Positions 16,005-24,671 of a stretch of 64,000 bases of DNA are shown one piece after another (position 1 is the stretch's first letter; the number at the start of each line of letters is the position of its first letter). The notes under the pieces are model-generated. The model did no database searches and was not told where the DNA came from. It saw only the letters and a list, made by a program, of their open reading frames with translations. The stretch comes from Nocardia caishijiensis NBRC 108228 (lineage in GTDB: Bacteria; Actinomycetota; Actinomycetes; Mycobacteriales; Mycobacteriaceae), in contig NZ_BDBE01000051.1 of the NCBI RefSeq assembly GCF_001612825.1, positions 1 to 64,000 on the forward strand. The letters are read 5' to 3'. A program made the position numbers and the translations under genes.

Positions 16005-17251
16005 TGTTGGTTCTCCTCATCGAACAGGCCGAACCAGCGGCCCGCGGTGTCCATGTCCTTGTCACCACGACCGGACAGGTTGACCAGGATGATGGCGCCC
16101 TCGCCGAGTTCCGTGCCGAGCTTCAGAGCTCCGGCCACGGCATGGGCGGACTCGATCGCCGGGATGATGCCCTCGGTGCGCGAGAGCAGCAGCAGCGCGT
16201 CCATCGCCTCGGTATCGGTGATGGGTGCGTACTCGGCGCGGCCGATGTCCTTGAGATGGGCGTGTTCGGGGCCGACGCCCGGGTAGTCCAGACCGGCCGA
16301 GATCGAATGCGATTCGATGGTCTGGCCGTCCTCGTCCTGCAGCAGGTACGAGTAGGCACCCTGGAACGCACCGGGCGTACCGCCGGTGAAAGTAGCCGCG
16401 TGCCTTCCGGTTTCGACGCCGTCGCCAGCCGCTTCGTAACCGATCAGCCGCACGCCCGCGTCGGGGATGAAGGCGTGGAAGATGCCGATGGCATTGGAAC
16501 CGCCGCCCACACACGCCACCACGGCGTCGGGCAGCCGACCGGCACGCTCGAGCATCTGCTCGCGCGCCTCCATGCCGACGATGCGCTGGAAATCGCGCAC
16601 CATCAGCGGGAACGGGTGCGGGCCCGCGGCGGTGCCGAAGCAGTAGTAGGTGTCGTCGGCGTGGGTGACCCAGTCGCGCAGCGCCTCGTTGATGGCGTCC
16701 TTCAGCGTCTGGGAACCGGAGGTCACCGAGATCACCTCGGCGCCGAGCAGCCGCATCCTGGCCACGTTGAGCGCCTGACGGGCGGTGTCGACCGCACCCA
16801 TGTAGATCACGCAGTCCAGGCCGAGCAGCGCGCAGGCGGTAGCGGTGGCGACACCGTGCTGACCGGCACCGGTCTCGGCGATGACGCGGGTCTTGCCCAT
16901 CCGCTTGGCGAGCAACGCCTGACCGAGCACATTGTTGATCTTGTGCGAACCGGTGTGGTTCAGGTCCTCACGCTTGAGGAAGATCCGGGCGCCACCGGCA
17001 TGTTCGGCCAGCCGGGTGCATTCGAACACCGGCGAGGGGCGACCGGTGTAGTCGCGCTGCAGCCGGTCGAGTTCGTCGAGGAAGGTGTGGTCGGAGCGCA
17101 CCTTGTCGTATTCGGCGGTGACCTCCTCGATCACGGCCATCAACGCCTCGGGCACATGCCGTCCGCCGTAGACACCGAAGTGCCCGCCCGCGTCGGGTTC
17201 GTAGTCGCTGTGCTGGGCCACCCCCGCGCTGGCCTGGGGCAGCGCGCTCAT
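16001..17251 (-). CDS. trpB: Tryptophan synthase beta subunit
   Basis: A 416-residue pyridoxal-phosphate enzyme that condenses indole with serine to form tryptophan. The PLP Lys is Lys104 in H-T-G-S-H-K-I-N-N, the phosphate-binding G-G-G-S-N block is present, and the substrate residue Glu lies in A-E-T-G-A-G-Q-H-G. Length is normal for the type 1 beta subunit. The start overlaps the end of trpC and the stop overlaps the start of trpA, so expression is coupled with its partner subunit. Confidence 0.98.
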   Translation of the reverse strand: MSALPQASAGVAQHSDYEPDAGGHFGVYGGRHVPEALMAVIEEVTAEYDKVRSDHTFLDELDRLQRDYTGRPSPVFECTRLAEHAGGARIFLKREDLNHTGSHKINNVLGQALLAKRMGKTRVIAETGAGQHGVATATACALLGLDCVIYMGAVDTARQALNVARMRLLGAEVISVTSGSQTLKDAINEALRDWVTHADDTYYCFGTAAGPHPFPLMVRDFQRIVGMEAREQMLERAGRLPDAVVACVGGGSNAIGIFHAFIPDAGVRLIGYEAAGDGVETGRHAATFTGGTPGAFQGAYSYLLQDEDGQTIESHSISAGLDYPGVGPEHAHLKDIGRAEYAPITDTEAMDALLLLSRTEGIIPAIESAHAVAGALKLGTELGEGAIILVNLSGRGDKDMDTAGRWFGLFDEENQQ

Positions 17252-18069
17252 CGGATGCTCCGTCGCGCGGGCTTCGGGCAGGAGGGATGCGCCCCGGCGG
17301 TCACCAGGTCGGAGACGGCGGCGCGCGGGTTTCCGCTGGTCACCAGGCCTTCGCCGACGAGCACCGCGTCGGCGCCCGCCCCGGCGTAGGCCAGCAGGTC
17401 GGCGGTGCCTCGGATGCCGGACTCGGCCACCCGGATGACTTCCGAGGGCAGACCGGGCGCGATCCGCGCGAACACGTCGCGGTCTACCTCGAGGGTCTTG
17501 AGATTGCGTGCGTTCACCCCGATCACCGACGCGCCCGCTTCCAGGGCACGGTCGGCTTCCTCTTCGGTGTGCACCTCCACGAGAGCGGTCATGCCGAGTG
17601 ATTCGGTGCGGTCGATCAGCGAGGACAGCACGTCCTGTTCGAGCGCGGCCACGATCAGCAGGATCACGTCGGCGCCGTGGGCGCGGGCCTCGTGGATCTG
17701 GTACGGACCGACGACGAAGTCCTTGCGCAGCACCGGGATGTTCACGGCTGCGCGCACGGCGTCGAGATCGTCGAGCGAACCACCGAAGCGGCGCTGCTCG
17801 GTGAGCACGCTGATGATGCGGGCGCCACCGTCTTCGTAGGCCTTGGCCAGGACGGCCGGGTCGGGAATGTCGGCCAGCGCGCCCTTGGAGGGGCTGGCTC
17901 GCTTCACCTCGGCGATGACACCGATCCCGTCCTCGTGCAGCGCGGCGCGCGCGTCCAGCGGCGCCTTCGCGGCGGCCGCGGCAGCTTTGATCGCCTGAAA
18001 ATCGAGGAGGGCTTCGCGAGCGGCAACATCCGCCCGAACCCCGTCGAGAATCGAGTCGAGTACCGTCAT
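17248..18069 (-). CDS. trpC: Indole-3-glycerol phosphate synthase
   Basis: A 273-residue monofunctional TrpC that closes the indole ring from carboxyphenylamino-deoxyribulose phosphate. The catalytic V-K-R-A-S-P-S-K-G motif, the L-R-K-D-F-V block and the E-S-G-I-R block are all present. ATG 18069 was chosen because the family sequence starts there (M-T-V-L-D-S-I-L-D-G-V) with GAAAGG upstream; further upstream codons look non-coding. A gap of 136 bases separates it from the membrane-protein gene. TrpF and TrpD are not in the window. Confidence 0.97.
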   Translation of the reverse strand: MTVLDSILDGVRADVAAREALLDFQAIKAAAAAAKAPLDARAALHEDGIGVIAEVKRASPSKGALADIPDPAVLAKAYEDGGARIISVLTEQRRFGGSLDDLDAVRAAVNIPVLRKDFVVGPYQIHEARAHGADVILLIVAALEQDVLSSLIDRTESLGMTALVEVHTEEEADRALEAGASVIGVNARNLKTLEVDRDVFARIAPGLPSEVIRVAESGIRGTADLLAYAGAGADAVLVGEGLVTSGNPRAAVSDLVTAGAHPSCPKPARRSIR

Positions 18070-18205
18070 CTGGCTCGAATCCTTTCTGGGGAGACGAACT
18101 TCTCGCCCGAGAGTCCCCCCGGGCGCTGTCTCACCGATGCCTGACAAGAATAAATGGCCGCCGCGCGTGTCTCTGCGGCGGGGGTGCCGGGGGTCACGTG
18201 CCCGG

Positions 18206-19126
18206 TCACGGCCCGTGCCGGGTCGGGCGGTCGTCGTCGTCCGTTGTGTCGGTGGGATCGGTGCCCGCGTCGAGGGCGTCCCACAGCACGCGGTCCGACA
18301 GTGGTGCCGCGCCGTCCTGGTTGTTCACCTGAGCGCTGGCGTCGGCCCGACGGAAGACGGGGTTGTCGTACTTGCCCGACAGTTGGGCTGTGGTCTCGGC
18401 CCGCCGGGTCAGCAGCACGCCCGCGGCCAGGGCGCACGCCGCCGCCAGCACCGACAGCACCGCCGGGAAGACATGGGCTTCCGCGCCGGTGACCGTCGCC
18501 CGGCCGGGCAGTTCGGCGAGGGTGCCCGCCCGTTCGGCGGTCCGGCCCGCTCCGATGGTCAGCGCGAAACCGGGAACGGCCGCCACCGCGGCGACCACCG
18601 CGACCACGACGCCGAGCAACTGACGCAGCACGCCCTTCACCGCGAAGACCGCGGCGATCGCGGCCACCAGCACCAGCGCCAGCGGGGTGAGAGCCCCGAA
18701 CCAGGTGCCGCCGTCGAGGTTGTCGGTGCGGGGTTCGGTGAGGCCGTCGGCCGACCGCACCGTCACCCAGGTCATCCGGGAGGACGCCCACAGACCGGCC
18801 GCCGCCACGGCCAGCAGGATGACCGGAACCACCGGTTTGGCAGCCGGTGCGACCACTCGCGCGCCCACTGTCGAACCGTCGCCCTTCACGCCGTTGTCGC
18901 CTGCTGCACCGCTGTCGCCCACCGAGCCACTGCCGCCTGCCGAGCCGCTATCGCCCACCGAGCCACTGCCGCCTGCCGAGCCACTGCCGCCCACCGAGCC
19001 ACCGCCGCCCACCGAGCCACCGCCGCCGACCGAGCCGCCGTCACGCGCCGTGCCGCTATCGCTCATCGAGTCGCTGTCGCCTGCCGGGTCATTACTGTTC
19101 GTCGGGTCGGCGTCCCGCGCACTCAC
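18206..19126 (-). CDS. Trp-region membrane protein with Gly-Ser repeat N-terminus
   Basis: A 306-residue protein matching the actinobacterial 'trp region conserved membrane protein' (TIGR02234; Rv1610 position). Residues about 90-260 hold four hydrophobic spans, with W-A-S-S-R-M-T-W-V just after the first. The C-terminus is Asp/Thr-rich and cytoplasmic. The N-terminal approximately 90 residues are unusual: an in-frame array of six-residue G-G-x-G-S-V/A units not typical of the family. ATG 19126 overlaps the trpE stop by four bases, so it is co-translated with trpE. The function is unknown; a role with tryptophan synthesis or export is inferred from position only. Confidence 0.85.
   Translation of the reverse strand: MSARDADPTNSNDPAGDSDSMSDSGTARDGGSVGGGGSVGGGGSVGGSGSAGGSGSVGDSGSAGGSGSVGDSGAAGDNGVKGDGSTVGARVVAPAAKPVVPVILLAVAAAGLWASSRMTWVTVRSADGLTEPRTDNLDGGTWFGALTPLALVLVAAIAAVFAVKGVLRQLLGVVVAVVAAVAAVPGFALTIGAGRTAERAGTLAELPGRATVTGAEAHVFPAVLSVLAAACALAAGVLLTRRAETTAQLSGKYDNPVFRRADASAQVNNQDGAAPLSDRVLWDALDAGTDPTDTTDDDDRPTRHGP
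18905..19040. repeat. 18-bp tandem repeat encoding Gly-Ser array
   Basis: About seven copies of an 18-base unit (for example the complement of caccgagccaccgccgcc) are arranged head to tail inside the trp-region membrane-protein gene. Units encode G-G-x-G-S-V or -A, with single-base variants giving G-D-S-G-S-A. Because the unit is a multiple of three, copy-number changes would keep the frame. Confidence 0.85.
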
Positions 19127-20661
19127 TCGGCGCCGCCCTCATACGTGCGTAGGGTCCCGGCGGCCGCGATCGCCTTGAGGACCGCCATCGCCTTGTTGCG
19201 TGCCTCGGTGTCCTCGGCGACGGGGTCGGAGTCGGCGACCACACCCGCACCCGCCTGGACATAGGCGGTGCCGTCCTTGAGCAGGGCGGTGCGGATGGCG
19301 ATGGCGGTGTCGGCGTCTCCGGCGAAATCGAGATAGCCCACCACGCCGCCGTAGATCCCGCGCCTGGTCGGTTCGAGTTCCTCGATCAGTTCCATCGCCC
19401 GGACCTTCGGCGCACCGGAGAGGGTGCCCGCCGGGAAACACGCGCGGACCGCGTCGAGCGCGATCCGGCCCTCGGCCAGCTGACCCGACACCGTCGACAC
19501 CAGGTGCATCACGTGGCTGTAGCGCTCCACGTGCCGGTACTGGGTGACGCGTACCGTCCCGGGGCGGCACACCCGGCCCAGATCGTTGCGGCCCAGATCG
19601 ACGAGCATGAGGTGCTCGGCGTTCTCCTTGTCGTCGGCGAGCAGGTCCTTCTCCAGCAGAACGTCGTCCTCGGCGCTCGCCCCGCGCCAGCGGGTGCCCG
19701 CGATCGGATGTGTCGTGGCGACACCGTCTTTCACGGTCACCAGCGATTCCGGGCTGGAGCCGACGATGGAGAACGCGGTGCCGCCGTCGCCGTCGGGAAT
19801 GTGCATCAGGTACATGTACGGGCTCGGGTTCGAGGCCCGCAGCATCCGGTAGACCGCGAGCGGGGAGCCGGTGTACTCCATTTCGAAGCGCTGCGAGAGC
19901 ACCACCTGGAACGCCTCGCCCGCCTCGATCTCCTTGATGAGCCTGCGCACGCCCGAGCAGAATTCCTCGGTGGTCCGTCTGCGCAGGTAGTCGGGTTCGG
20001 GCTGGTCGAAGACCGACACCGTCGACGACGCCGGAGTGGCCAGCGCCGCGGTCATCCGGTCGAGCCGGGCCACGGCGTCGTCGTAGGCGGCGTCGACGTG
20101 TTCGTCGGTGCTGTTCCAGTTCACCGCGTTGGCGATCAGCGTGATCGCGCCCTCGTGGTGGTCGAACGCGGCCAGGTCGGTGGCCAGCATCAGCACCAGC
20201 TCGGGCAGGTTCAGGTCGTCCTCGGCCAGCTCGGGCAGGCGCTCGATGCGGCGGACCGCGTCGTAGCCGAGGTAGCCGACCATGCCGCCGGTGAGCGGGG
20301 GCAGCCCGGGCAGACGTTCGGTGCGCAGCAGTTCGAGAGTTTCGTGCAGCACCCGCAGCGGGTCGCCCCCGGAAGGCGCGTCGGCGGGAACGGTGCCGAG
20401 CCAGGCGGCCTCGCCGTCGACGACCGTCAGCGCCGACGGGGAGCCCGCGCCGATGAACGACCAGCGCGACCAGGAGCGGCCGTTCTCGGCGGACTCGAAC
20501 AGAAAGGTGCCCGGCCGGTCGTCGGCCAGCTTGCGATAGGCCGAGAGCGGGGTCTCGGAGTCGGCCAGCACCTTTCGGGTCACCGGGACCACCCGGTGCT
20601 CGGCGGCGAGCAACCGGAACTGCTCGCGGGTGGTGGTGGTCGATGTCGGCGCGCCCTGCAT
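19123..20661 (-). CDS. trpE: Anthranilate synthase component I
   Basis: A 512-residue enzyme that makes anthranilate from chorismate with ammonia from the TrpG subunit. The N-terminal part has the P-V-T-R-K-V-L-A-D block and the L-F-E-S-A feedback-inhibitor motif. The C-terminal chorismate-binding domain shows F-Q-V-V-L-S-Q-R, the H-P-I-A-G-T-R block, L-G-R-N-D-L-G-R, and F-P-A-G-T-L-S-G-A-P-K. ATG 20661 was chosen as closest to the family start; an upstream in-frame ATG adds 12 Arg-rich residues. It is the first gene of the trp operon. I saw no Trp-rich leader peptide upstream. trpG is not here. Confidence 0.97.
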   Translation of the reverse strand: MQGAPTSTTTTREQFRLLAAEHRVVPVTRKVLADSETPLSAYRKLADDRPGTFLFESAENGRSWSRWSFIGAGSPSALTVVDGEAAWLGTVPADAPSGGDPLRVLHETLELLRTERLPGLPPLTGGMVGYLGYDAVRRIERLPELAEDDLNLPELVLMLATDLAAFDHHEGAITLIANAVNWNSTDEHVDAAYDDAVARLDRMTAALATPASSTVSVFDQPEPDYLRRRTTEEFCSGVRRLIKEIEAGEAFQVVLSQRFEMEYTGSPLAVYRMLRASNPSPYMYLMHIPDGDGGTAFSIVGSSPESLVTVKDGVATTHPIAGTRWRGASAEDDVLLEKDLLADDKENAEHLMLVDLGRNDLGRVCRPGTVRVTQYRHVERYSHVMHLVSTVSGQLAEGRIALDAVRACFPAGTLSGAPKVRAMELIEELEPTRRGIYGGVVGYLDFAGDADTAIAIRTALLKDGTAYVQAGAGVVADSDPVAEDTEARNKAMAVLKAIAAAGTLRTYEGGAE

Positions 20662-20818
20662 GCGGCCATCATCCCAGGCGCCGCGTCGTGGCCGCATCCT
20701 GCCCCGACCACCCCGCCCGCGACGGTCACGACCGGGCGCCGAAAGCCGCCGTGACCGGCATCACTACACTCGCGCGCGTTCCATGTCGCATGCGGTACCC
20801 CTTCTTCCGAGAGGAGCC

Positions 20819-21094
20819 ATGTTGAATCCCTCGCATCAGGGCGCACAGATGGGCCGACAGGTCCCTGTGTCGCAGCAGTACAACGGTCCTGGACAGCAGT
20901 CCGCGGCGAGCGCGCTCACATCGTTCGTCACCTACGCCAAAGCCATGCAGGATCTGGACGAGAAGTCCTTTCCGATCGAGTACGAAGCACACCGCGATCG
21001 CCTCCTGAAGTTGGAGCCGATGCTGCGCGTGCACGGCATCCTCGACGTGATGGAGATCCGCAACCCGAAGATCAAGGCCCTGCTGCAACGCTAG
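20819..21094 (+). CDS. Hypothetical small protein
   Basis: A 91-residue protein with a polar Gln-rich N-terminus (about 30 residues) and a helical C-terminal half containing a D-L-D-E-K-S-F-P-I segment. No signal peptide or membrane span is seen and I do not recognise a family. A GAGAGGAG ribosome site lies just before the ATG. It is transcribed divergently from trpE and is followed by a clear hairpin, so it is probably a single-gene unit. Confidence 0.75.
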   Translation: MLNPSHQGAQMGRQVPVSQQYNGPGQQSAASALTSFVTYAKAMQDLDEKSFPIEYEAHRDRLLKLEPMLRVHGILDVMEIRNPKIKALLQR

Positions 21095-21103
21095 GCCCCC
21101 GGT

Positions 21104-21127
21104 CCCCGTTCACCTCGGTGAGCGGGG
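21104..21127 (+). terminator. Hairpin terminator after the small plus-strand gene
   Basis: Arms of about ten to eleven bases (104-114 and 118-127 within the 21,000 block) pair with one mismatch around a three-base loop, starting nine bases past the stop codon. No strong T-run follows. Confidence 0.65.
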
Positions 21128-21166
21128 ATCTTCCGCCCGCCGCACCCGGCCGTTAGGGTCGTGCGC

Positions 21167-21637
21167 ATGCAGCCAGGTGAGACCGCGCCCCCGTTCGAAC
21201 TTCCCGATCAGTCCGGTGAACTCCGTTCCCTCGACGCCCTGCTGGCCGGTGGGCCGCTCGTGCTGTTCTTCTACCCGGCCGCCAACACTCCGGTCTGCAC
21301 GGCCGAGGCCTGCCATTTCCGGGATCTGAGTGCCGAATTCGCCGCCCTCGGCGCGTCCTGCGCCGGGATCAGCGCCGACAGTGTCGAGGTGCAGGCCGGT
21401 TTCGCGGGTCGACAGCGGCTCGACTACCCCGTCCTGTCCGACGCCGACGGCGCGGTCGCGGCCGGTTTCGGGGTCAAACGCGGACTGCTCGGCAAACTGG
21501 CCCCGGTCAAACGGCACACCTTCGTCATCGATACCGATCGGACGATCCTGAAGGTCGTCACCGGCGAGCTGCGCGCGGCCGTGCACGCCGACGAGGCGTT
21601 GCGCTTTCTGCGCGAGCGGACGAAATCCGCCGGATAG
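21167..21637 (+). CDS. bcp: Thiol peroxidase of the Bcp/PrxQ family
   Basis: A 156-residue peroxiredoxin that reduces hydroperoxides using a thiol donor. The family block F-F-Y-P-A-A-N-T-P-V-C-T-A-E-A-C holds the peroxidatic Cys44 and the resolving Cys49 (C-x4-C spacing), then C-H-F-R-D. The central V-K-R-G-L-L-G-K-L and T-F-V-I-D motifs match M. tuberculosis BcpB, which also sits between hisI and trpE. ATG 21167 was preferred to GTG 21161 because the family begins there. It is probably a single-gene unit. Confidence 0.92.
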   Translation: MQPGETAPPFELPDQSGELRSLDALLAGGPLVLFFYPAANTPVCTAEACHFRDLSAEFAALGASCAGISADSVEVQAGFAGRQRLDYPVLSDADGAVAAGFGVKRGLLGKLAPVKRHTFVIDTDRTILKVVTGELRAAVHADEALRFLRERTKSAG

Positions 21638-21699
21638 CGATCAGGAAACGCCGGGCACGGATCGGTGCCCGGCGCGCCCGACGCACCTACGCTGGGAGA

Positions 21700-22266
21700 A
21701 TGACAACCGGCGAAGTGCGGTCGAGCGGTCAGAAGTCCACGGCCACCGTGTGGCGTAACCGGGCGATCATCACACTGGCCACAGCGGTCGTGTTGGTGAT
21801 CGCCTATTTCATCCTCGCGTCGTTCATCCCGCGATGGTGGGCGCAGCGGCTGGCGAACCTGGTGCACGGCAGCTTCACCCAGGGGATCTGGTGGGGCCTG
21901 GTCTACGGCCTGGTGTTCACGCTGGTGCCGCTGCTGCTGTTGCTGCTCGCGGTGCGGATGTGGAAACGCAAGGGCGGCAAGTTCATCGCCGGTGTGGCGG
22001 TGGTCATCGCACTGCTCGGCGCCCTCCCGAACCTGATGACACTCACCATCGTGCTCGGTGGCAACAATGCGGCGCACGCCGGGGAACGCATCCTCGATGT
22101 CGACGCGCCCGCGTTCCGCGGTGCCTGTCTGGTCGGTGCGATCGTGGCCGCGGTTGTGTTCGCCCTCGTGCTCGGACTGATGGGCAAGCGGGGCCTGAAC
22201 CGCCGCCGCGCGGCCAAGGCGACCCCCGAACCGACCACCGCGCCACCGGTTTCCGGCGAGTACTGA
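21700..22266 (+). CDS. Four-span membrane protein, function unknown
   Basis: A 188-residue integral membrane protein with a polar 20-residue N-terminus, about four hydrophobic segments (near 22-44, 66-89, 98-120 and 140-165) and a basic, Pro/Thr-rich C-terminal tail. No transporter motif or catalytic residue is recognised; proteins of this shape are common in Nocardia and Rhodococcus. It starts 62 bases after the bcp stop and ends before a strong hairpin, so it may be read with bcp. Confidence 0.8.
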   Translation: MTTGEVRSSGQKSTATVWRNRAIITLATAVVLVIAYFILASFIPRWWAQRLANLVHGSFTQGIWWGLVYGLVFTLVPLLLLLLAVRMWKRKGGKFIAGVAVVIALLGALPNLMTLTIVLGGNNAAHAGERILDVDAPAFRGACLVGAIVAAVVFALVLGLMGKRGLNRRRAAKATPEPTTAPPVSGEY

Positions 22267-22282
22267 GACTTCGATGACACGT

Positions 22283-22312
22283 CCCGGGTTGTGAGTGACC
22301 TCACGACCCGGG
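22283..22312 (+). terminator. Hairpin terminator
   Basis: A 13-base inverted repeat (22283-22295 with 22300-22312, one G-T wobble) with a four-base loop lies 16 bases after the stop of the four-span membrane protein gene. Confidence 0.7.
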
Positions 22313-22409
22313 CAATCCGGCGGACGCCACAGCGACGTCGTGGCAAACTCGGTTCGGTGCGCGCCCCCCTCCCCCAGCAGTGCTGCCCGACCACGAGGCG
22401 ACCTCAGCC

Positions 22410-22877
22410 ATGACCAGATGGCTGGACCCGGTGGAACAGCGCGCGTGGCAGGCGGTAGTCGCCTTGATGACAAGGGTTCCCGCCGCCCTGGACACCCGAT
22501 TACAGCGCGAATCCGGGCTGACCCATTTCGAATTCCGGGTGCTGAGCCTGCTCTCGGAGGAAGCCGGGCACCGGTTGCAGCTCAGTGATCTCGCCCACAA
22601 GGCAAATGCGTCGCTATCGCGACTGTCCCATGTGGTGTCCAAGCTCGAGCGACTCGGCTGGGCACGTCGCGATTCGGCGGCGGGGCGACGCGGCGTGTAC
22701 GCCGTCCTCACCGACGAGGGCTTCGAGAAGGTCATCGAGGCCACGCCCGGCTATCTCGACGCCGTCCGCAAGCTGGTCCTCGACGGCCTCGACGGTCCAC
22801 AGACGGCCCAACTGGCGGCTCTCGGCCACACCCTCACCGAACAGCTCGACCGAACCCTGGCCGAAGACTGCGGTTAG
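22410..22877 (+). CDS. MarR-family transcriptional regulator
   Basis: A 155-residue regulator with a winged helix-turn-helix. The recognition region reads L-S-D-L-A-H-K-A-N-A-S-L-S-R-L-S-H-V, followed by the wing containing R-R-D-S-A-A-G-R-R-G-V-Y-A-V-L-T, which is the usual D-x-R-G-type wing of MarR. Dimerisation helices flank it. ATG 22410 was chosen (GAGGCG about ten bases upstream); GTG 22380 would add ten residues. MarR proteins typically repress efflux or stress genes in response to phenolic ligands. The target is not evident; its neighbours are housekeeping genes. Confidence 0.9.
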   Translation: MTRWLDPVEQRAWQAVVALMTRVPAALDTRLQRESGLTHFEFRVLSLLSEEAGHRLQLSDLAHKANASLSRLSHVVSKLERLGWARRDSAAGRRGVYAVLTDEGFEKVIEATPGYLDAVRKLVLDGLDGPQTAQLAALGHTLTEQLDRTLAEDCG

Positions 22878-22917
22878 CCTCGCTGCCCGCGCACTCCGTC
22901 GGCGGGTGCGGGCGAGG
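22878..22917. terminator. Imperfect bidirectional terminator
   Basis: The 40 bases between the convergent marR-type gene and hisI form an imperfect GC-rich inverted repeat (CCTCGC at 22878 with GCGAGG at 22912-22917, then more pairs with a bulge). It probably ends transcription from both sides. Confidence 0.4.
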
Positions 22918-23268
22918 TCACTCGGCTTCGCGCGCGAGCAGGACGTCGGTGTCGAAACAGGTGTGGGTGCCGGTGTGACAGGCGGCGCCTTCCTGATCGA
23001 CGATCAGCAGCACGGTGTCGCCGTCGCAATCGAGGCGCACCTCGTGCACGTACTGCGTGTGGCCGGAGGTCTCCCCCTTCACCCAGTACTGCTGGCGCGA
23101 GCGCGAATAGTAGGTACCCCTGCGGGTTTCGAGGGTGCGAGCCAGGGCCTCGTCGTCCATCCAGGCCATCATCAGCACGTCGCCGGTCGCCTTCTCCTGC
23201 GCGATCGCGGCGACGAGACCGGCCTCGTTGCGTTTGAGGCGGGCGGCGATGGCGGGATCCAGACTCAT
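22918..23268 (-). CDS. hisI: Phosphoribosyl-AMP cyclohydrolase
   Basis: A 116-residue monofunctional HisI that opens the adenine ring of PR-AMP in histidine synthesis. The family metal-binding motifs are clear: D-C-D-G-D in the middle, and A-C-H-T-G-T-H-T-C-F near the end, which provide the Asp and Cys ligands. W-V-K-G-E-T-S-G-H is also present. The ATG at 23268 follows the stop of a PucR-type regulator gene by only seven bases, so it is probably transcribed with that gene. hisF, its usual upstream partner, is about 8.9 kb away. Confidence 0.96.
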   Translation of the reverse strand: MSLDPAIAARLKRNEAGLVAAIAQEKATGDVLMMAWMDDEALARTLETRRGTYYSRSRQQYWVKGETSGHTQYVHEVRLDCDGDTVLLIVDQEGAACHTGTHTCFDTDVLLAREAE

Positions 23269-23275
23269 CCGTCGT

Positions 23276-24538
23276 TTATAACAGCTCGATCGCCACGAGC
23301 AGCTCGACGAGGTCGTTGACACTGCGCACATTGCGTCCGGTGAGTTCCTGGATGCGGCCCAGCCGGTACTTCGCGGTGTTGAGGTGGATGTGCAGGGCAT
23401 CGGCGGCTTCGCGCAGGTTCATGTCGGCGGCGGCGAACGCGCGGACGGTGTCGGCGAGGGTGCCGCCGCGGGCACGGTCGTCGGCGAGCGCGGCGCCGAC
23501 GCGGGGATCGACGAGCTGACGGGTGGTGTCGTCGGCGCGCAACAGCAGGTACCGGAACGGCGTCATCTGCGGCAGCGCGAGCACCCCACCGTCCTCGGGC
23601 AGCAGGGCGAGGGCGGCCCTGGCCTGCCGGTGCGCACGCGGGATCTGAGCCACCTCGGTGACCGCGGTACTCACCCCGACGGCCAGTGCCACGCCGTCGG
23701 CGGCGAGTTGTTCGCGCAGCGCGCGCAGTCGCTCGCACAGATGCTCGGCCGAACCGTCGGGGCGCAGCGCGGGGATCGCCACGATCTCGCTGTCGCGCAC
23801 CACCGACAGGGTGCGCAACCCGTTGACACCGGTGCGCGCCAGCGCGGCCGACACCACCTGCCTCGTCTCGCAGAGCGAATCGGCCGACGACGACGGGTCG
23901 AGCACCATCGCGGTGACCACGACCAGCGACGCGGTGCGTTCGGTGCCGATCCCGTGCGCGGTGGCCACGGACAGGTGCGGCCCGCTCGCGGGCAGCGCAC
24001 CGTCGAGCAGCGAGTCCATCAGCGCCTGGCCGTCGCGGCTCGATTCCGCGGTGACGTACTGCTGGAATTCCAGGTAGGCGTCGGTGGCCTGGGTGCTGAT
24101 CAGGTCGGTGTAGCGGGCCAGCGGTCCGGCCAGCGACAGCACCGCCTCGCGTCCCGCCTCGGTGTCGCCCGCGTGGGCGAGCAGCGATTTCCAGATCGCC
24201 CGCTGACCGAGCCGGAACGCGGCGATGTAGTCGACCAGCGGCAACCCGCAGCGGGCACGGCGCGCGGCGGCCTGCCTGGCGTAGGAGACATCGGCCGGGG
24301 TGACCCGTTTACGCTCGAGCAGGGCACCGAGCCCGGTGCGGCTGAGCCGGGCCAGCTGGTCGTGCACGTCGGCGAGGAAACCGGGGTCGGCGGTGTCATA
24401 GCCGGGCAACTCGACGCGCAACTTCGCCATCACATCGTCGGCGATCTCGTCGGCGTGCTCGTAGGCGCATCCGACGATCCGGGCGCGTTCGGCGTGCACC
24501 GGGTCGGAGTGGCCGAGCAGTTGTGATCCAGCTGACAT
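23276..24538 (-). CDS. PucR/CdaR-type transcriptional regulator
   Basis: A 420-residue regulator. The N-terminal half is helical and resembles the RsbRD-like N-terminal domain found in many actinobacterial PucR proteins. A GGDEF-like central region follows (about 200-300). The C-terminal approximately 60 residues hold the PucR helix-turn-helix: N-L-R-E-A-A-D-A-L-H-I-H-L-N-T-A-K-Y-R-L. It is divergent from the plus-strand liv operon, and the two starts are 133 bases apart, so it probably regulates that operon. PucR proteins are known as activators for purine, amino-acid or related nitrogen catabolism. hisI follows directly downstream. Confidence 0.9.
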   Translation of the reverse strand: MSAGSQLLGHSDPVHAERARIVGCAYEHADEIADDVMAKLRVELPGYDTADPGFLADVHDQLARLSRTGLGALLERKRVTPADVSYARQAAARRARCGLPLVDYIAAFRLGQRAIWKSLLAHAGDTEAGREAVLSLAGPLARYTDLISTQATDAYLEFQQYVTAESSRDGQALMDSLLDGALPASGPHLSVATAHGIGTERTASLVVVTAMVLDPSSSADSLCETRQVVSAALARTGVNGLRTLSVVRDSEIVAIPALRPDGSAEHLCERLRALREQLAADGVALAVGVSTAVTEVAQIPRAHRQARAALALLPEDGGVLALPQMTPFRYLLLRADDTTRQLVDPRVGAALADDRARGGTLADTVRAFAAADMNLREAADALHIHLNTAKYRLGRIQELTGRNVRSVNDLVELLVAIELL

Positions 24539-24671
24539 GTCCGGGGAGTTTGCAGGGCCGCGATCGGAGTGTCAACCAGATCACACTGTCCGCAGCGGAC
24601 GACACCGGTGCCGTGTTTTTGGTCCACAACGTCCGATGTGGGCGCTGACCAGCGCTCTTAGTGTTCGTCCC

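Noticed and set aside
20662..20818. Trp leader peptide and attenuator before trpE
   Set aside because: No short frame with consecutive Trp codons and no paired hairpins with a T-run were seen.
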